Shown: positions 1-5,074 of the stretch, piece by piece
How positions within the stretch are numbered: position 1 is the stretch's first letter
How the letters are laid out: every line of letters starts with the position of its first letter
Assembly: GCA_026989995.1 (NCBI GenBank)
Contig: JALSIO010000117.1
Span: 1-5,384 of the forward strand
Reading direction: 5' to 3'
Source: Myxococcales bacterium
Lineage (GTDB): Bacteria; Myxococcota_A; UBA9160; JALSIO01
Length of the DNA: 5,384 nt
Position numbers and translations under genes: made by a program
Notes under the pieces: generated by a model
What the model was told of the DNA's origin: nothing
Database searches by the model: none
Seen by the model: only the letters and a program-made list of their open reading frames with translations

Positions 1-6
1 TCGACC

Positions 7-366
7 TCAGGCCCCCTGGTCCTCCGTGGGAGCATGCGCGAGCCGGCGCCGGGCCTCCTCCGCATAGAGCTCCTTGCCGGCGGCCTCCGCAGCTCGCGCC
101 AGCGACTCCCACGTCGCCCGGCCGGGCTCGGAGCCGAGGGCCCGGGCCACCTCCTGCAGGAGGAAGGCGTCCCCCGACTCGATGGCCCGACGCTGGAGCT
201 CGAGGAGGCGGTCCCGCGCCCGGGTCTTCTCGAGGAACGCCACCGCCTCCACGTCGCGGCCTTGGTCGAGATAGGCCTCGGCGATGGCCAGGGCGCGCTC
301 GGGAGCGAGGTCCGCCTCGACGAGCGTGCGGCGCTCGAGCGGATCGGGAATGCGTCGACGGGCCAT
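7..366 (-). CDS. Hypothetical helical protein, 119 aa
   Basis: I do not recognise a named family. The protein is almost entirely predicted helix and highly charged. Residues about 20-33 and 37-49 (ending AVAFLEKTRA) read as a TPR-like helix pair, followed by further helices at about 52-64, 66-78, 84-97 and 98-110. There is no signal peptide, membrane segment or cysteine pair, so it is probably a soluble cytoplasmic protein, perhaps a protein-interaction module. The ATG at 364-366 is preferred over upstream in-frame starts because the run AGGGGG lies 6 nt before it (373-378) and because the upstream extension (to 579) is Arg/Pro/Gly-rich shadow sequence that overlaps the end of the neighbouring gene. 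It lies 160 nt downstream of the MoeB/MoeZ-like gene on the same strand, so co-transcription is possible. The stop is TGA at 7-9, so the gene is complete. The reading frame is fairly certain and the function unknown. Confidence 0.72.
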   Translation of the reverse strand: MARRRIPDPLERRTLVEADLAPERALAIAEAYLDQGRDVEAVAFLEKTRARDRLLELQRRAIESGDAFLLQEVARALGSEPGRATWESLARAAEAAGKELYAEEARRRLAHAPTEDQGA

Positions 367-526
367 GCTGTGCCCCCTGCCCCTTCCCCGTGGACCACGT
401 CCCCGCGTCCGGCTCCCCGTGGCCAGCTTCCCGTGCCCGGCGCGCCGGCTCCGGACGGCCGGGGCGGGGCGGCGGAAACACCGGGCTCGGAGGCGGAGCG
501 GGCCCCGAGCGCGGCCACCGCCCAGA

Positions 527-1687
527 CTAGTAGCGGGGCACCTCCGGGTCCACGGTGAGCGACCAGGCCTCGATGCCACCCGCCAGGTTGCGGACGTCCT
601 CGAAGCCGTGCTCCCGCAGCAGCCGGCAGGCCCGCACGCCGCGCGGGCCGTGGTGGCAGGTCACCACGATCGGGCGTCCGCGCCACGGCTCGAGCTCTCC
701 AAGCCGCTGCTCGAGCTGACCGAGGGGGATCAGCCGGGCTCCCTCGATGCGCGCGCGTTCGTACTCCTCGGGCTCGCGCACGTCGACGAGCAGGAGGCCC
801 TCGCCGGTGCGCAACCTCCGCGCGAGCTCCTCGGCGGTCACCTCGTCGACCTCCGAGGTGGCGTCCGCCGCCGGCAGGCCGCAGAAGCCCTCGTAGTCGA
901 TGAGCTCCTTGATCGTGGGATGCTCGCCGCAGACCGGGCACTCCGGATCCCGGGCCAGGCGAAACTCGGTGAAGCGCATGTCGAGGGCGTGGAACTGCAG
1001 GAGCCGGCCGACCAGCGGCTCGCCGATCCCGAGCAGAAGCTTGATCGTCTCGATGGCCTGCAGCGTGGCAATGATGCCCGGCAGCACCCCGAGCACGCCT
1101 CCCTCGGCACAGGAGGGAACGGCCCCGGGCGGCGGGGGTTCTGGGAAGAGGCACCGGTAGCAGGGCCCCCGCCTGGCGTCGAAGACGGTGGCCTGACCCT
1201 CGAACCGGAAGATCGACCCGTGGACATTGGGTTTGCCGAGCAGCACGCAGGCGTCGTTGGTGAGGTAGCGGGTGGGAAAGTTGTCCGTCCCGTCGACGAC
1301 CACGTCGTAGGGCTCGAGGACGTCGAGGGCGTTCGAGGAGTCGAGCCGCAGGGGGTGGATCTCGACCTTCACATCCGGGTTCAGCGCCTGGACCCGTTCC
1401 GTGGCCACCTCGACCTTGGGCCGTCCGACGTCCGCGGTGGTGTAGAGGATCTGCCGCTGCAGGTTGGAGAGGTCGACGCGATCGAAGTCCACCAGGCCGA
1501 GGGTGCCCACTCCCGCCGCGGCCAGGTACTGGGCCGCGGGGCAGCCCAGCCCCCCCGCGCCCACCAGGAGAACCCGGGAGCGCAGGAGCTCGCGCTGGCC
1601 CTCCACCCCCACCTCGGGGAGGATGAGATGTCGTCGGTAGCGGAGAAACTGGTCGGTGCGGAGGAGCGGCTGCTTCGGGCTGGCCAC
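527..1687 (-). CDS. moeB: MoeB/MoeZ-like adenylyltransferase with C-terminal rhodanese domain
   Basis: This is an E1-like enzyme expected to adenylate the C-terminal glycine of a ubiquitin-like sulfur carrier (MoaD, ThiS or CysO type) and then pass sulfur to it. In the 386-aa form the ThiF/MoeB domain spans about 10-260: RYRRHLILPEVG near the N-terminus, nucleotide loop GAGGLG 43-48, VDFDRVD 66-72, LQRQ 76-79, DGTDN 132-136. Zinc cysteines are CYRC (176/179) and CPVC (250/253). The SCAEGGVLG motif (C193) matches the family's conserved adenylation-domain cysteine. A rhodanese domain (about 283-380) carries VDVREPEEYE and active-site C344 in CHHGPRG. The ending DPEVPRY resembles mycobacterial MoeZ. 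The domain order is as in MOCS3 and MoeZ. I chose the GTG at 1685-1687 because GGAGG lies 5 nt upstream (1693-1697) and homology begins just after it; a TTG at 1753 would add 22 low-complexity residues and sits in a hairpin loop. No sulfur carrier gene is in the window, so the pathway (molybdopterin, thiamine, cysteine or tRNA thiolation) is open. Confidence 0.93.
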   Translation of the reverse strand: MASPKQPLLRTDQFLRYRRHLILPEVGVEGQRELLRSRVLLVGAGGLGCPAAQYLAAAGVGTLGLVDFDRVDLSNLQRQILYTTADVGRPKVEVATERVQALNPDVKVEIHPLRLDSSNALDVLEPYDVVVDGTDNFPTRYLTNDACVLLGKPNVHGSIFRFEGQATVFDARRGPCYRCLFPEPPPPGAVPSCAEGGVLGVLPGIIATLQAIETIKLLLGIGEPLVGRLLQFHALDMRFTEFRLARDPECPVCGEHPTIKELIDYEGFCGLPAADATSEVDEVTAEELARRLRTGEGLLLVDVREPEEYERARIEGARLIPLGQLEQRLGELEPWRGRPIVVTCHHGPRGVRACRLLREHGFEDVRNLAGGIEAWSLTVDPEVPRY

Positions 1688-1733
1688 GGCTCCCTCCCCC
1701 TTTGCCTCCTCTGCCTCGCGCGCCCGCGGCGTG

Positions 1734-1776
1734 CCGGCCCGGCGCCCCGCCAACCGCGGACGGCGGGCCGGGCCGG
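1734..1776. repeat. Strong GC hairpin between two minus-strand genes
   Basis: A perfect 10-bp inverted repeat, CCGGCCCGGC at 1734-1743 and GCCGGGCCGG at 1767-1776, continues inward after a 3-nt bulge with a further 5 bp (1747-1751 with 1762-1766), leaving a loop of about 10 nt. It starts 18 nt beyond the stop codon of the small exported-protein gene (in its direction of transcription) and ends about 46 nt before the preferred GTG start of the MoeB-like gene. No T-run follows on either strand, so it is not a classical intrinsic terminator. It may slow polymerase, protect a 3' end or structure the downstream leader. Confidence 0.6.
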
Positions 1777-1794
1777 TGGCTCCGCGGCCGGTCC

Positions 1795-2118
1795 CTACTC
1801 CTCCTCGCGCGGGGGCAGGACCTTCACCTTGTAGGCGAGGCGCGGCTTGTCCATCATCTTCCAGGACACCGACACCCAGTCGCCCTTCTTGAGGTCCTCC
1901 CAGCTCGACTTGCCCTCGCCCGAGACTTCCACCTCGTCCGGCTTGTGGAAGGACACCTTGTCGCCCTTCCGGTTGTCGACGATCATCTTCTTCTTGTTGA
2001 TCCGGTCGATGCGGCCCGTGAACTCTCGGTACTGGGCCGACGCCATGGTGGGCATCACCAGCGGCGCGGCCACCAGCACCACCAGCAGCAGGGCCATCCG
2101 GGTCGCCGTCTTGCTCAT
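1795..2118 (-). CDS. Small exported protein, 107 aa, OB/DUF5666-like core
   Basis: A typical Sec signal peptide is visible: MSKTATR, a hydrophobic core at about 8-24, then a signal peptidase I site ASA|Q with cleavage after residue 28. The mature part is about 79 residues and looks all-beta, beginning YREFTGRIDRINKKKMIV and containing DLKKGDWVSVSW and YKVKVLP. The pattern of a 'G-x-I' strand, a short turn, and 'LKKGDxV-V-W' is what small OB-like periplasmic domains such as DUF5666 show; that is resemblance by eye, not an established assignment. There is no lipobox and no cysteine, so it is probably soluble in the periplasm or secreted. The mature region is rich in Lys, Asp and Glu. The start is the ATG at 2116-2118, with AAGGAG at 2129-2134 placed 10 nt upstream. 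It lies between tRNA-Leu and the MoeB-like gene, all on one strand. Function unknown. Confidence 0.85.
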   Translation of the reverse strand: MSKTATRMALLLVVLVAAPLVMPTMASAQYREFTGRIDRINKKKMIVDNRKGDKVSFHKPDEVEVSGEGKSSWEDLKKGDWVSVSWKMMDKPRLAYKVKVLPPREEE

Positions 2119-2141
2119 CGGGTCACGTCTCCTTTCCTCGT

Positions 2142-2165
2142 GGCCCGGGACCCGCCTTCCGGGCC
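2142..2165. repeat. Hairpin just upstream of the exported-protein gene's ribosome binding site
   Basis: GGCCCGG (2142-2148) and CCGGGCC (2159-2165) form a perfect 7-bp stem with a 10-nt loop. In the minus-strand transcript it lies downstream of tRNA-Leu and about 7 nt before the AAGGAG of the 107-aa protein gene. No U-tract follows. It could be a weak stop or 3'-end block for tRNA-Leu, or a leader structure of the small gene. Confidence 0.45.
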
Positions 2166-2242
2166 CCGCGCGGCCACGCTGATTGGACGCGCCGCCGGGC
2201 CGGAGATTCGGGCCCGCCGGCCGGATCGCCGCCCGAGTTCGG

Positions 2243-2326
2243 TGCCGGAGGTGGGATTCGAACCCACACGGCCCGAAGGCCGGGGCCTTTTGAGGGCCCT
2301 GCGTCTACCGGTTTCGCCACTCCGGC
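2243..2326 (-). tRNA. tRNA-Leu (anticodon CAA)
   Basis: Read on the minus strand this is an 84-nt class II tRNA. The 7-bp acceptor stem is perfect (GCCGGAG with CTCCGGC). The D arm is GCG...CGC with the GG of the D loop. The anticodon stem GGGCC/GGCCC encloses the loop CTCAAAA, giving anticodon CAA (reads UUG). A 15-nt variable arm with a GGCC-TTC-GGGCC type stem marks the leucine class, and the T arm is GTGGG-TTCGAAT-CCCAC. The discriminator is A. The genomic sequence after it is CCG, so the terminal CCA is not fully encoded and must be completed by a CCA-adding enzyme. Confidence 0.96.
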
Positions 2327-2338
2327 GGGCGGGCGCGG

Positions 2339-2347
2339 AGCATACCA
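2339..2347 (-). promoter_or_regulatory. Putative extended -10 promoter of tRNA-Leu
   Basis: On the minus strand the sequence TGGTATGCT gives a -10 hexamer TATGCT (4 of 6 to TATAAT) with an extended TGn motif directly before it. A start about 7 nt downstream would fall near 2332, leaving a leader of about 6 nt before the tRNA 5' end at 2326. No good -35 hexamer sits at 16-18 nt; TTGTCG is 21 nt away. The call is by motif and position only. Confidence 0.45.
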
Positions 2348-2417
2348 CGGTGACCGGCAGCCGTCCGACAAGCCCGTGCGGACGCGCGGGAATCGCCCCG
2401 CCTGGAGGTCGCGGCCT

Positions 2418-2446
2418 TTGACACGGCCGGGGTCGGGCGATAGTTT
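2418..2446 (+). promoter_or_regulatory. Putative sigma-70-type promoter of tRNA-Ala
   Basis: A perfect -35 hexamer TTGACA (2418-2423) is followed after 17 nt by TAGTTT (2441-2446). GATAGT (2439-2444) at 15-nt spacing is an alternative -10. The start would be near 2451-2453, only about 5-7 nt before the tRNA at 2458. The -35 is also the centre of a small inverted repeat, CGGCC (2412-2416) and GGCCG (2425-2429). Confidence 0.6.
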
Positions 2447-2457
2447 TTTTGCCCTCC

Positions 2458-2533
2458 GGGGCTGTAGCTCAGTTGGGAGAGCGCGTGAATGGCATTCACG
2501 AGGTCAGGGGTTCGACTCCCCTCAGCTCCACCA
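2458..2533 (+). tRNA. tRNA-Ala (anticodon GGC)
   Basis: A 76-nt class I tRNA including an encoded CCA end (2531-2533). The acceptor stem GGGGCTG pairs with CAGCTCC through one G-U pair. The D arm is AGCTCAGTTGGGAGAGC. The anticodon stem CGTGA/TCACG encloses the loop ATGGCAT, giving anticodon GGC (reads GCC and GCU). The T arm is AGGGG-TTCGACT-CCCCT. The discriminator is A. The CNNM gene follows after 194 nt with no T-run terminator between them. Confidence 0.97.
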
Positions 2534-2621
2534 CCCCCCGGCCCCTCCGGAGCCCGGCCTGAGCCCCGCGACCCCAGGACGCATCGGCGCGCGAGCGCCC
2601 CGGACGGCCCACAGGCCGCGA

Positions 2622-2673
2622 TCCGCCGGGTGAGACCCCACCCCCGATACCTGCCAAGCCCGCTCCCGGCGGA
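2622..2673. repeat. Inverted repeat in the leader of the CNNM/CorC gene
   Basis: TCCGCCGGG (2622-2630) and CCCGGCGGA (2665-2673) are perfect 9-bp inverted arms separated by 34 nt. Just outside, CGCG (2617-2620) and CGCG (2674-2677) extend the pairing across one unpaired base. The element lies between tRNA-Ala and the TTG start at 2728, so it would fold in the mRNA leader. No U-tract follows. It may be a processing or regulatory structure, or chance in GC-rich DNA. Confidence 0.45.
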
Positions 2674-2727
2674 CGCGCGGAGTTCCGGTCTGCGCGCGCA
2701 CCGCCGGCGGCGAACCACGGAGTCCCC

Positions 2728-4014
2728 TTGGATCCGATCTCCCTCTCCGGCCTGATCCTGGCCTGCCTCCTCTTCTCGGCCCTCTTCTCCGGGAGCGAAA
2801 CCGCGCTGCTGCGGATGCGGGAGCCCGACATCGAGGGCGACATCCGGGAGGGGCGCAGCCCGTCTGCGGTGGCCGTTCGCGACCTCCTCTCCTCGACCTC
2901 GAGGCTGCTGGTCACCCTCCTGCTCGGGAACAACCTGGCCAACATCCTGGGCGCCGGCGCCGCCTCGGCACTCGCGATGCACTACCTCGGCGAGGGCCGG
3001 GGGCTGTTCGTGTCCACGGTGCTCATGACGGTGGTGGTCCTGATCTTCTGCGAGGTGCTCCCCAAGGCCGTCGCCGCGGCCCACCCGAAGCGCATCGCCT
3101 ATGCCGTGGCCCTGCCCATCTACCTCGCGCACCAGCTCCTGCGCCCCGTCCACGCGCTCTTCGACCGCCTCGTCGAGCCCGTGGTCGGCTGGGTCGCCGG
3201 GGGCGCGGAGACGGCCCCCCACAGCTCCGAGGAGGTGCTTCGCCTCGCGCGCCAGATCCGCACCGGCCCGCCCGATGGCAGCGCGCTGGCCATCATGGGG
3301 GCCGCGGCGGGCGCCGAGGCGATGACCGCCGGCGAGATCATGGTCCCCCGCACGGAGATCCTCGCCTTTCCCGTGGACATGGAGCTCTCGGAGATGCTCG
3401 AGCGCATGCTCGAGGAGCGCTACACGCGGGCTCCCATCTACGAGGGGGACATCGACCACATCATCGGGGTGATCCACTTCAAGGACCTCGTCAAGGCCCA
3501 CCGCGAGGGCCGCCGCGACGTCCATGGCATCCTGAAGCCCGTCCTCCGCATCCCCGAGCGCAAGCCCATCCTGGAGCTCCTGGCCGACATGCAGCGCGCC
3601 TTCGTGCACGTGGCCGTGGTCAAGGATGAGTTCGGGGTGACCCTCGGCCTCGTCACCCAGGAGGACATCCTCGAGGAGATCGTGGGCGAGATCCGCGACG
3701 AGTTCGATCGCGAGGAGCTCCAGGCCATCCGAAGGCTCGAGAACGGCTCCTACCTCGCCCTCGGCCGCATCAAGGTGCTGGACTTCAACCGGGCCACCGG
3801 TTGGGACCTCGAGGCCGCACCCGGGGACACCCTCTCGGGGCTCATCTTCAACACACTCGGCCGGTCCCCGCGCAAAGGGGACGTGGTGCGCGTGGGCCGA
3901 TACGAGCTGGCCGTGGTGGATCTCTCGGGCACCCGCATCACCCGGGTGCGCGTGGACCGCCTGCCTCCCGAGGAGGCTCAGCGGAACGACGACGGGGGAC
4001 CTGCGGGCGGCTGA
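2728..4014 (+). CDS. CNNM/CorC family divalent cation transporter (DUF21 + CBS pair + CorC_HlyC)
   Basis: This 428-aa inner-membrane protein belongs to the CNNM/CorC (HlyC/TlyC-like) family, whose studied bacterial members act in Mg2+ (and Co2+) export or resistance. The transmembrane DUF21 domain covers about 3-160, with hydrophobic segments near 6-27, 58-83, 93-113 and 122-145. Signature motifs are SGSETALL (21-28), GNNLANIL (67-74) and CEVLPK (108-113, where many relatives have G for C). Two CBS domains follow: about 199-258, starting EIMVPRTEI, and about 264-322, with FVHVAVVKDEFG and VTQEDILEEIVGEI. They are expected to bind adenine nucleotides. The C-terminal CorC_HlyC domain is about 333-412. 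Size and domain order are those of the full-length family. The start is TTG (2728-2730) with GGAG (2719-2722) 5 nt upstream and the membrane segment beginning at once. The last 37 nt overlap the convergent lipoprotein gene. The older 'hemolysin' name does not imply toxicity. Confidence 0.94.
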   Translation: MDPISLSGLILACLLFSALFSGSETALLRMREPDIEGDIREGRSPSAVAVRDLLSSTSRLLVTLLLGNNLANILGAGAASALAMHYLGEGRGLFVSTVLMTVVVLIFCEVLPKAVAAAHPKRIAYAVALPIYLAHQLLRPVHALFDRLVEPVVGWVAGGAETAPHSSEEVLRLARQIRTGPPDGSALAIMGAAAGAEAMTAGEIMVPRTEILAFPVDMELSEMLERMLEERYTRAPIYEGDIDHIIGVIHFKDLVKAHREGRRDVHGILKPVLRIPERKPILELLADMQRAFVHVAVVKDEFGVTLGLVTQEDILEEIVGEIRDEFDREELQAIRRLENGSYLALGRIKVLDFNRATGWDLEAAPGDTLSGLIFNTLGRSPRKGDVVRVGRYELAVVDLSGTRITRVRVDRLPPEEAQRNDDGGPAGG

Positions 4015-4412
4015 GTCCCGGCCGCCGGAGAGGCCGCCACGTCGACCGGGTCCACGTAGACCCCGCGGACCTCCACCTGGCGCTGCGCGAGCAGGTAGCC
4101 CGCGTAGGGCACGTACTTGAGCAGCGCGTCGAAGAGCCCGAAGCGGGTGCGGATCTCGAGCCGCTCCACCCGCCGGCCCGGCCGGCCCTCCACCAGCCCG
4201 CCCGCGGAGTCGAAGGAGGTCGACCAGGGCAGGAGGCCGCCGAGCAGGTAGCGCTTGGTGCCCGACCGGGCGAAGGGAATCCGGGTGGCGTCCTCGGCCC
4301 GCACGGTCCCGAAGGTCGCGTCGAGCGGCAGCCGGTGCTCCATGCGGTACATGCAGCCGCCCGCGCCCGGAAGGAGGAGCACGCCGAGCAGCAGGAGTCG
4401 GACGCGGTGCAT
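3978..4412 (-). CDS. Putative lipoprotein, 144 aa, Bor-like pattern (second of pair)
   Basis: The start is MHRVRLLLLGVLLLPGAGGC: a short basic stretch, a hydrophobic core and a lipobox-like AGGC placing the lipidated cysteine at residue 20. An outer-membrane or periplasm-facing lipoprotein is likely. The middle (about 52-120) has KRYLLGGLLPW, RRVERLEIRTRFGLFDALL and QVEVRGVYVDPV. This order (Gly/Leu-rich strand, charged strand, hydrophobic loop, final strand) resembles lambda Bor-type small lipoproteins and the gene immediately upstream; the relation is inferred by eye. The ATG at 4410-4412 shares its A with the upstream TGA stop (TGATG), with GGAGG at 4420-4424 seven nt before it, so translational coupling is likely. 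An in-frame open extension to 4553 is rejected as shadow of the upstream gene. The Pro/Ser-rich tail (about 128-144) runs 37 nt into the convergent CNNM gene. No function can be assigned. Confidence 0.8.
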   Translation of the reverse strand: MHRVRLLLLGVLLLPGAGGCMYRMEHRLPLDATFGTVRAEDATRIPFARSGTKRYLLGGLLPWSTSFDSAGGLVEGRPGRRVERLEIRTRFGLFDALLKYVPYAGYLLAQRQVEVRGVYVDPVDVAASPAAGTQPPAGPPSSFR

Positions 4413-4858
4413 CACTCCGCCTCCCCGGGGCCCGCGGAGACGGCGGGCGCCCCGCCCGGGCCGAGCCAGGCCGTCTCGGGGGGACCGACGAGCTCCACCA
4501 CGTCGCCCTCCACCCACACCGACCACGACCCGCACAGCAGCTGGAGCAGGCACAGGCCGTTGCTGATCGCGTAGTCGAGCAGGTCCTGCCCGTCGGCGAG
4601 CTCCAGGTTGACCACGCCATCCGCGCCGCCGGCCTCGGCCGCGGCGATCTCCGCGCCGTTGACCCGCTCCCCGACGGGCACGAGGCCGAACAGCCAGTAG
4701 AACTGGCGGCGGTGGACCTCGAAGTGGCGAACCACGCGGGCGCGGGTGCCGACACCCGGTGCGGTGGTGAGCAGTTTGGGCCCGTCGTAGGCGTAGTGGA
4801 CCTGGAAGCAGCCGGTCTGGACCAGGGCCGCCAGGAGTCCGACGAGGATGCGCCGCAC
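4412..4858 (-). CDS. Putative lipoprotein, 148 aa, Bor-like pattern (first of pair)
   Basis: From the GTG at 4856-4858 the protein begins MRRILVGLLAALVQTGC, a short lipoprotein signal with the cysteine at residue 17; Gln at -3 is unusual for a lipobox. After a linker, HFEVHRRQFYWLFGLVPVGE (46-65), then NGAEIAAAEAGGADGVVNLE, then a hydrophobic CLLQLLCGSWSVWVEGDVVEL segment, follow the layout of phage lambda Bor and related small lipoproteins ('HHFF-x-G' strand, a helix ending in a Gly-rich turn, then VV-strand and hydrophobic loop). That match is by pattern only. Two further cysteines (103 and 109) could pair. The tail is Pro/Gly/Ala-rich. In-frame ATG 4933 and GTG 4945 exist upstream, but they add an Arg/Pro/Gly-rich stretch ahead of the signal peptide, and a G-run (4862-4867) precedes the chosen GTG. 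The gene starts a leftward two-gene unit divergent from the dehydratase gene; I saw no convincing promoter for it. Confidence 0.78.
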   Translation of the reverse strand: MRRILVGLLAALVQTGCFQVHYAYDGPKLLTTAPGVGTRARVVRHFEVHRRQFYWLFGLVPVGERVNGAEIAAAEAGGADGVVNLELADGQDLLDYAISNGLCLLQLLCGSWSVWVEGDVVELVGPPETAWLGPGGAPAVSAGPGEAE

Positions 4859-4953
4859 CGCCCCCCCTGCCCGGCCGGTGGCCTCCGCGGGGCTGCGGCA
4901 GGCCGGCAGCAGGCCGGGCGCACGTCCGGACATCGGCAGAAGCACCCCGGGAC

Positions 4954-4997
4954 TTGACCCGCCGCGCCCGCCCGGCGAACTCCCGCGGGGCTATCGT
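4954..4997 (+). promoter_or_regulatory. Possible promoter elements upstream of the dehydratase gene
   Basis: The 216-nt spacer 4859-5074 holds a near-consensus -35, TTGACC (4954-4959), and an A/T-rich patch in GC-rich DNA with TATCGT (4992-4997) and TCTTTT. The two are 32 nt apart, so they cannot act as one standard promoter. TATCGT could serve as a -10 with a weak -35. This is a tentative pointer to where transcription of the plus-strand gene may begin. Confidence 0.2.
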
Positions 4998-5074
4998 CTT
5001 TTCCGGGGGGCGAAACGGCAGTCCGGAGGGCGGGGCGGCTCTGCCGACCTTCCCCCTGAGCGCGGAGGAGTCCC

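Noticed and set aside
485..510. GCTCGG/CCGAGC inverted repeat after the MoeB-like stop as a terminator
   Set aside because: The stem is only 6 bp with a 14-nt loop and no T-run on either strand, so it is too weak to call in GC-rich DNA.
284..1834. Long plus-strand open frame (516 codons) opposite the MoeB-like gene
   Set aside because: It lies antisense to an enzyme with unmistakable motifs, its translation is Arg/Pro/Gly/Ala-rich without domains, and it has no good ribosome site. It is a typical high-GC shadow frame.
2441..2450. T-run as an intrinsic terminator
   Set aside because: No plus-strand gene ends before it and no stem abuts it. It fits better as part of the -10 region of the tRNA-Ala promoter.
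2376..2633. Plus-strand small open frame containing CSSVGRAREWHSRGQGFDS
   Set aside because: This is the well-known artefactual translation of a tRNA gene, here tRNA-Ala.
4414..4945. Longer N-terminal start (GTG 4945 or ATG 4933) for the first lipoprotein
   Set aside because: It would bury the lipoprotein signal sequence behind about 25-29 Arg/Pro/Gly-rich residues. The GTG at 4858 gives a clean signal peptide and has a G-run at ribosome-site distance.
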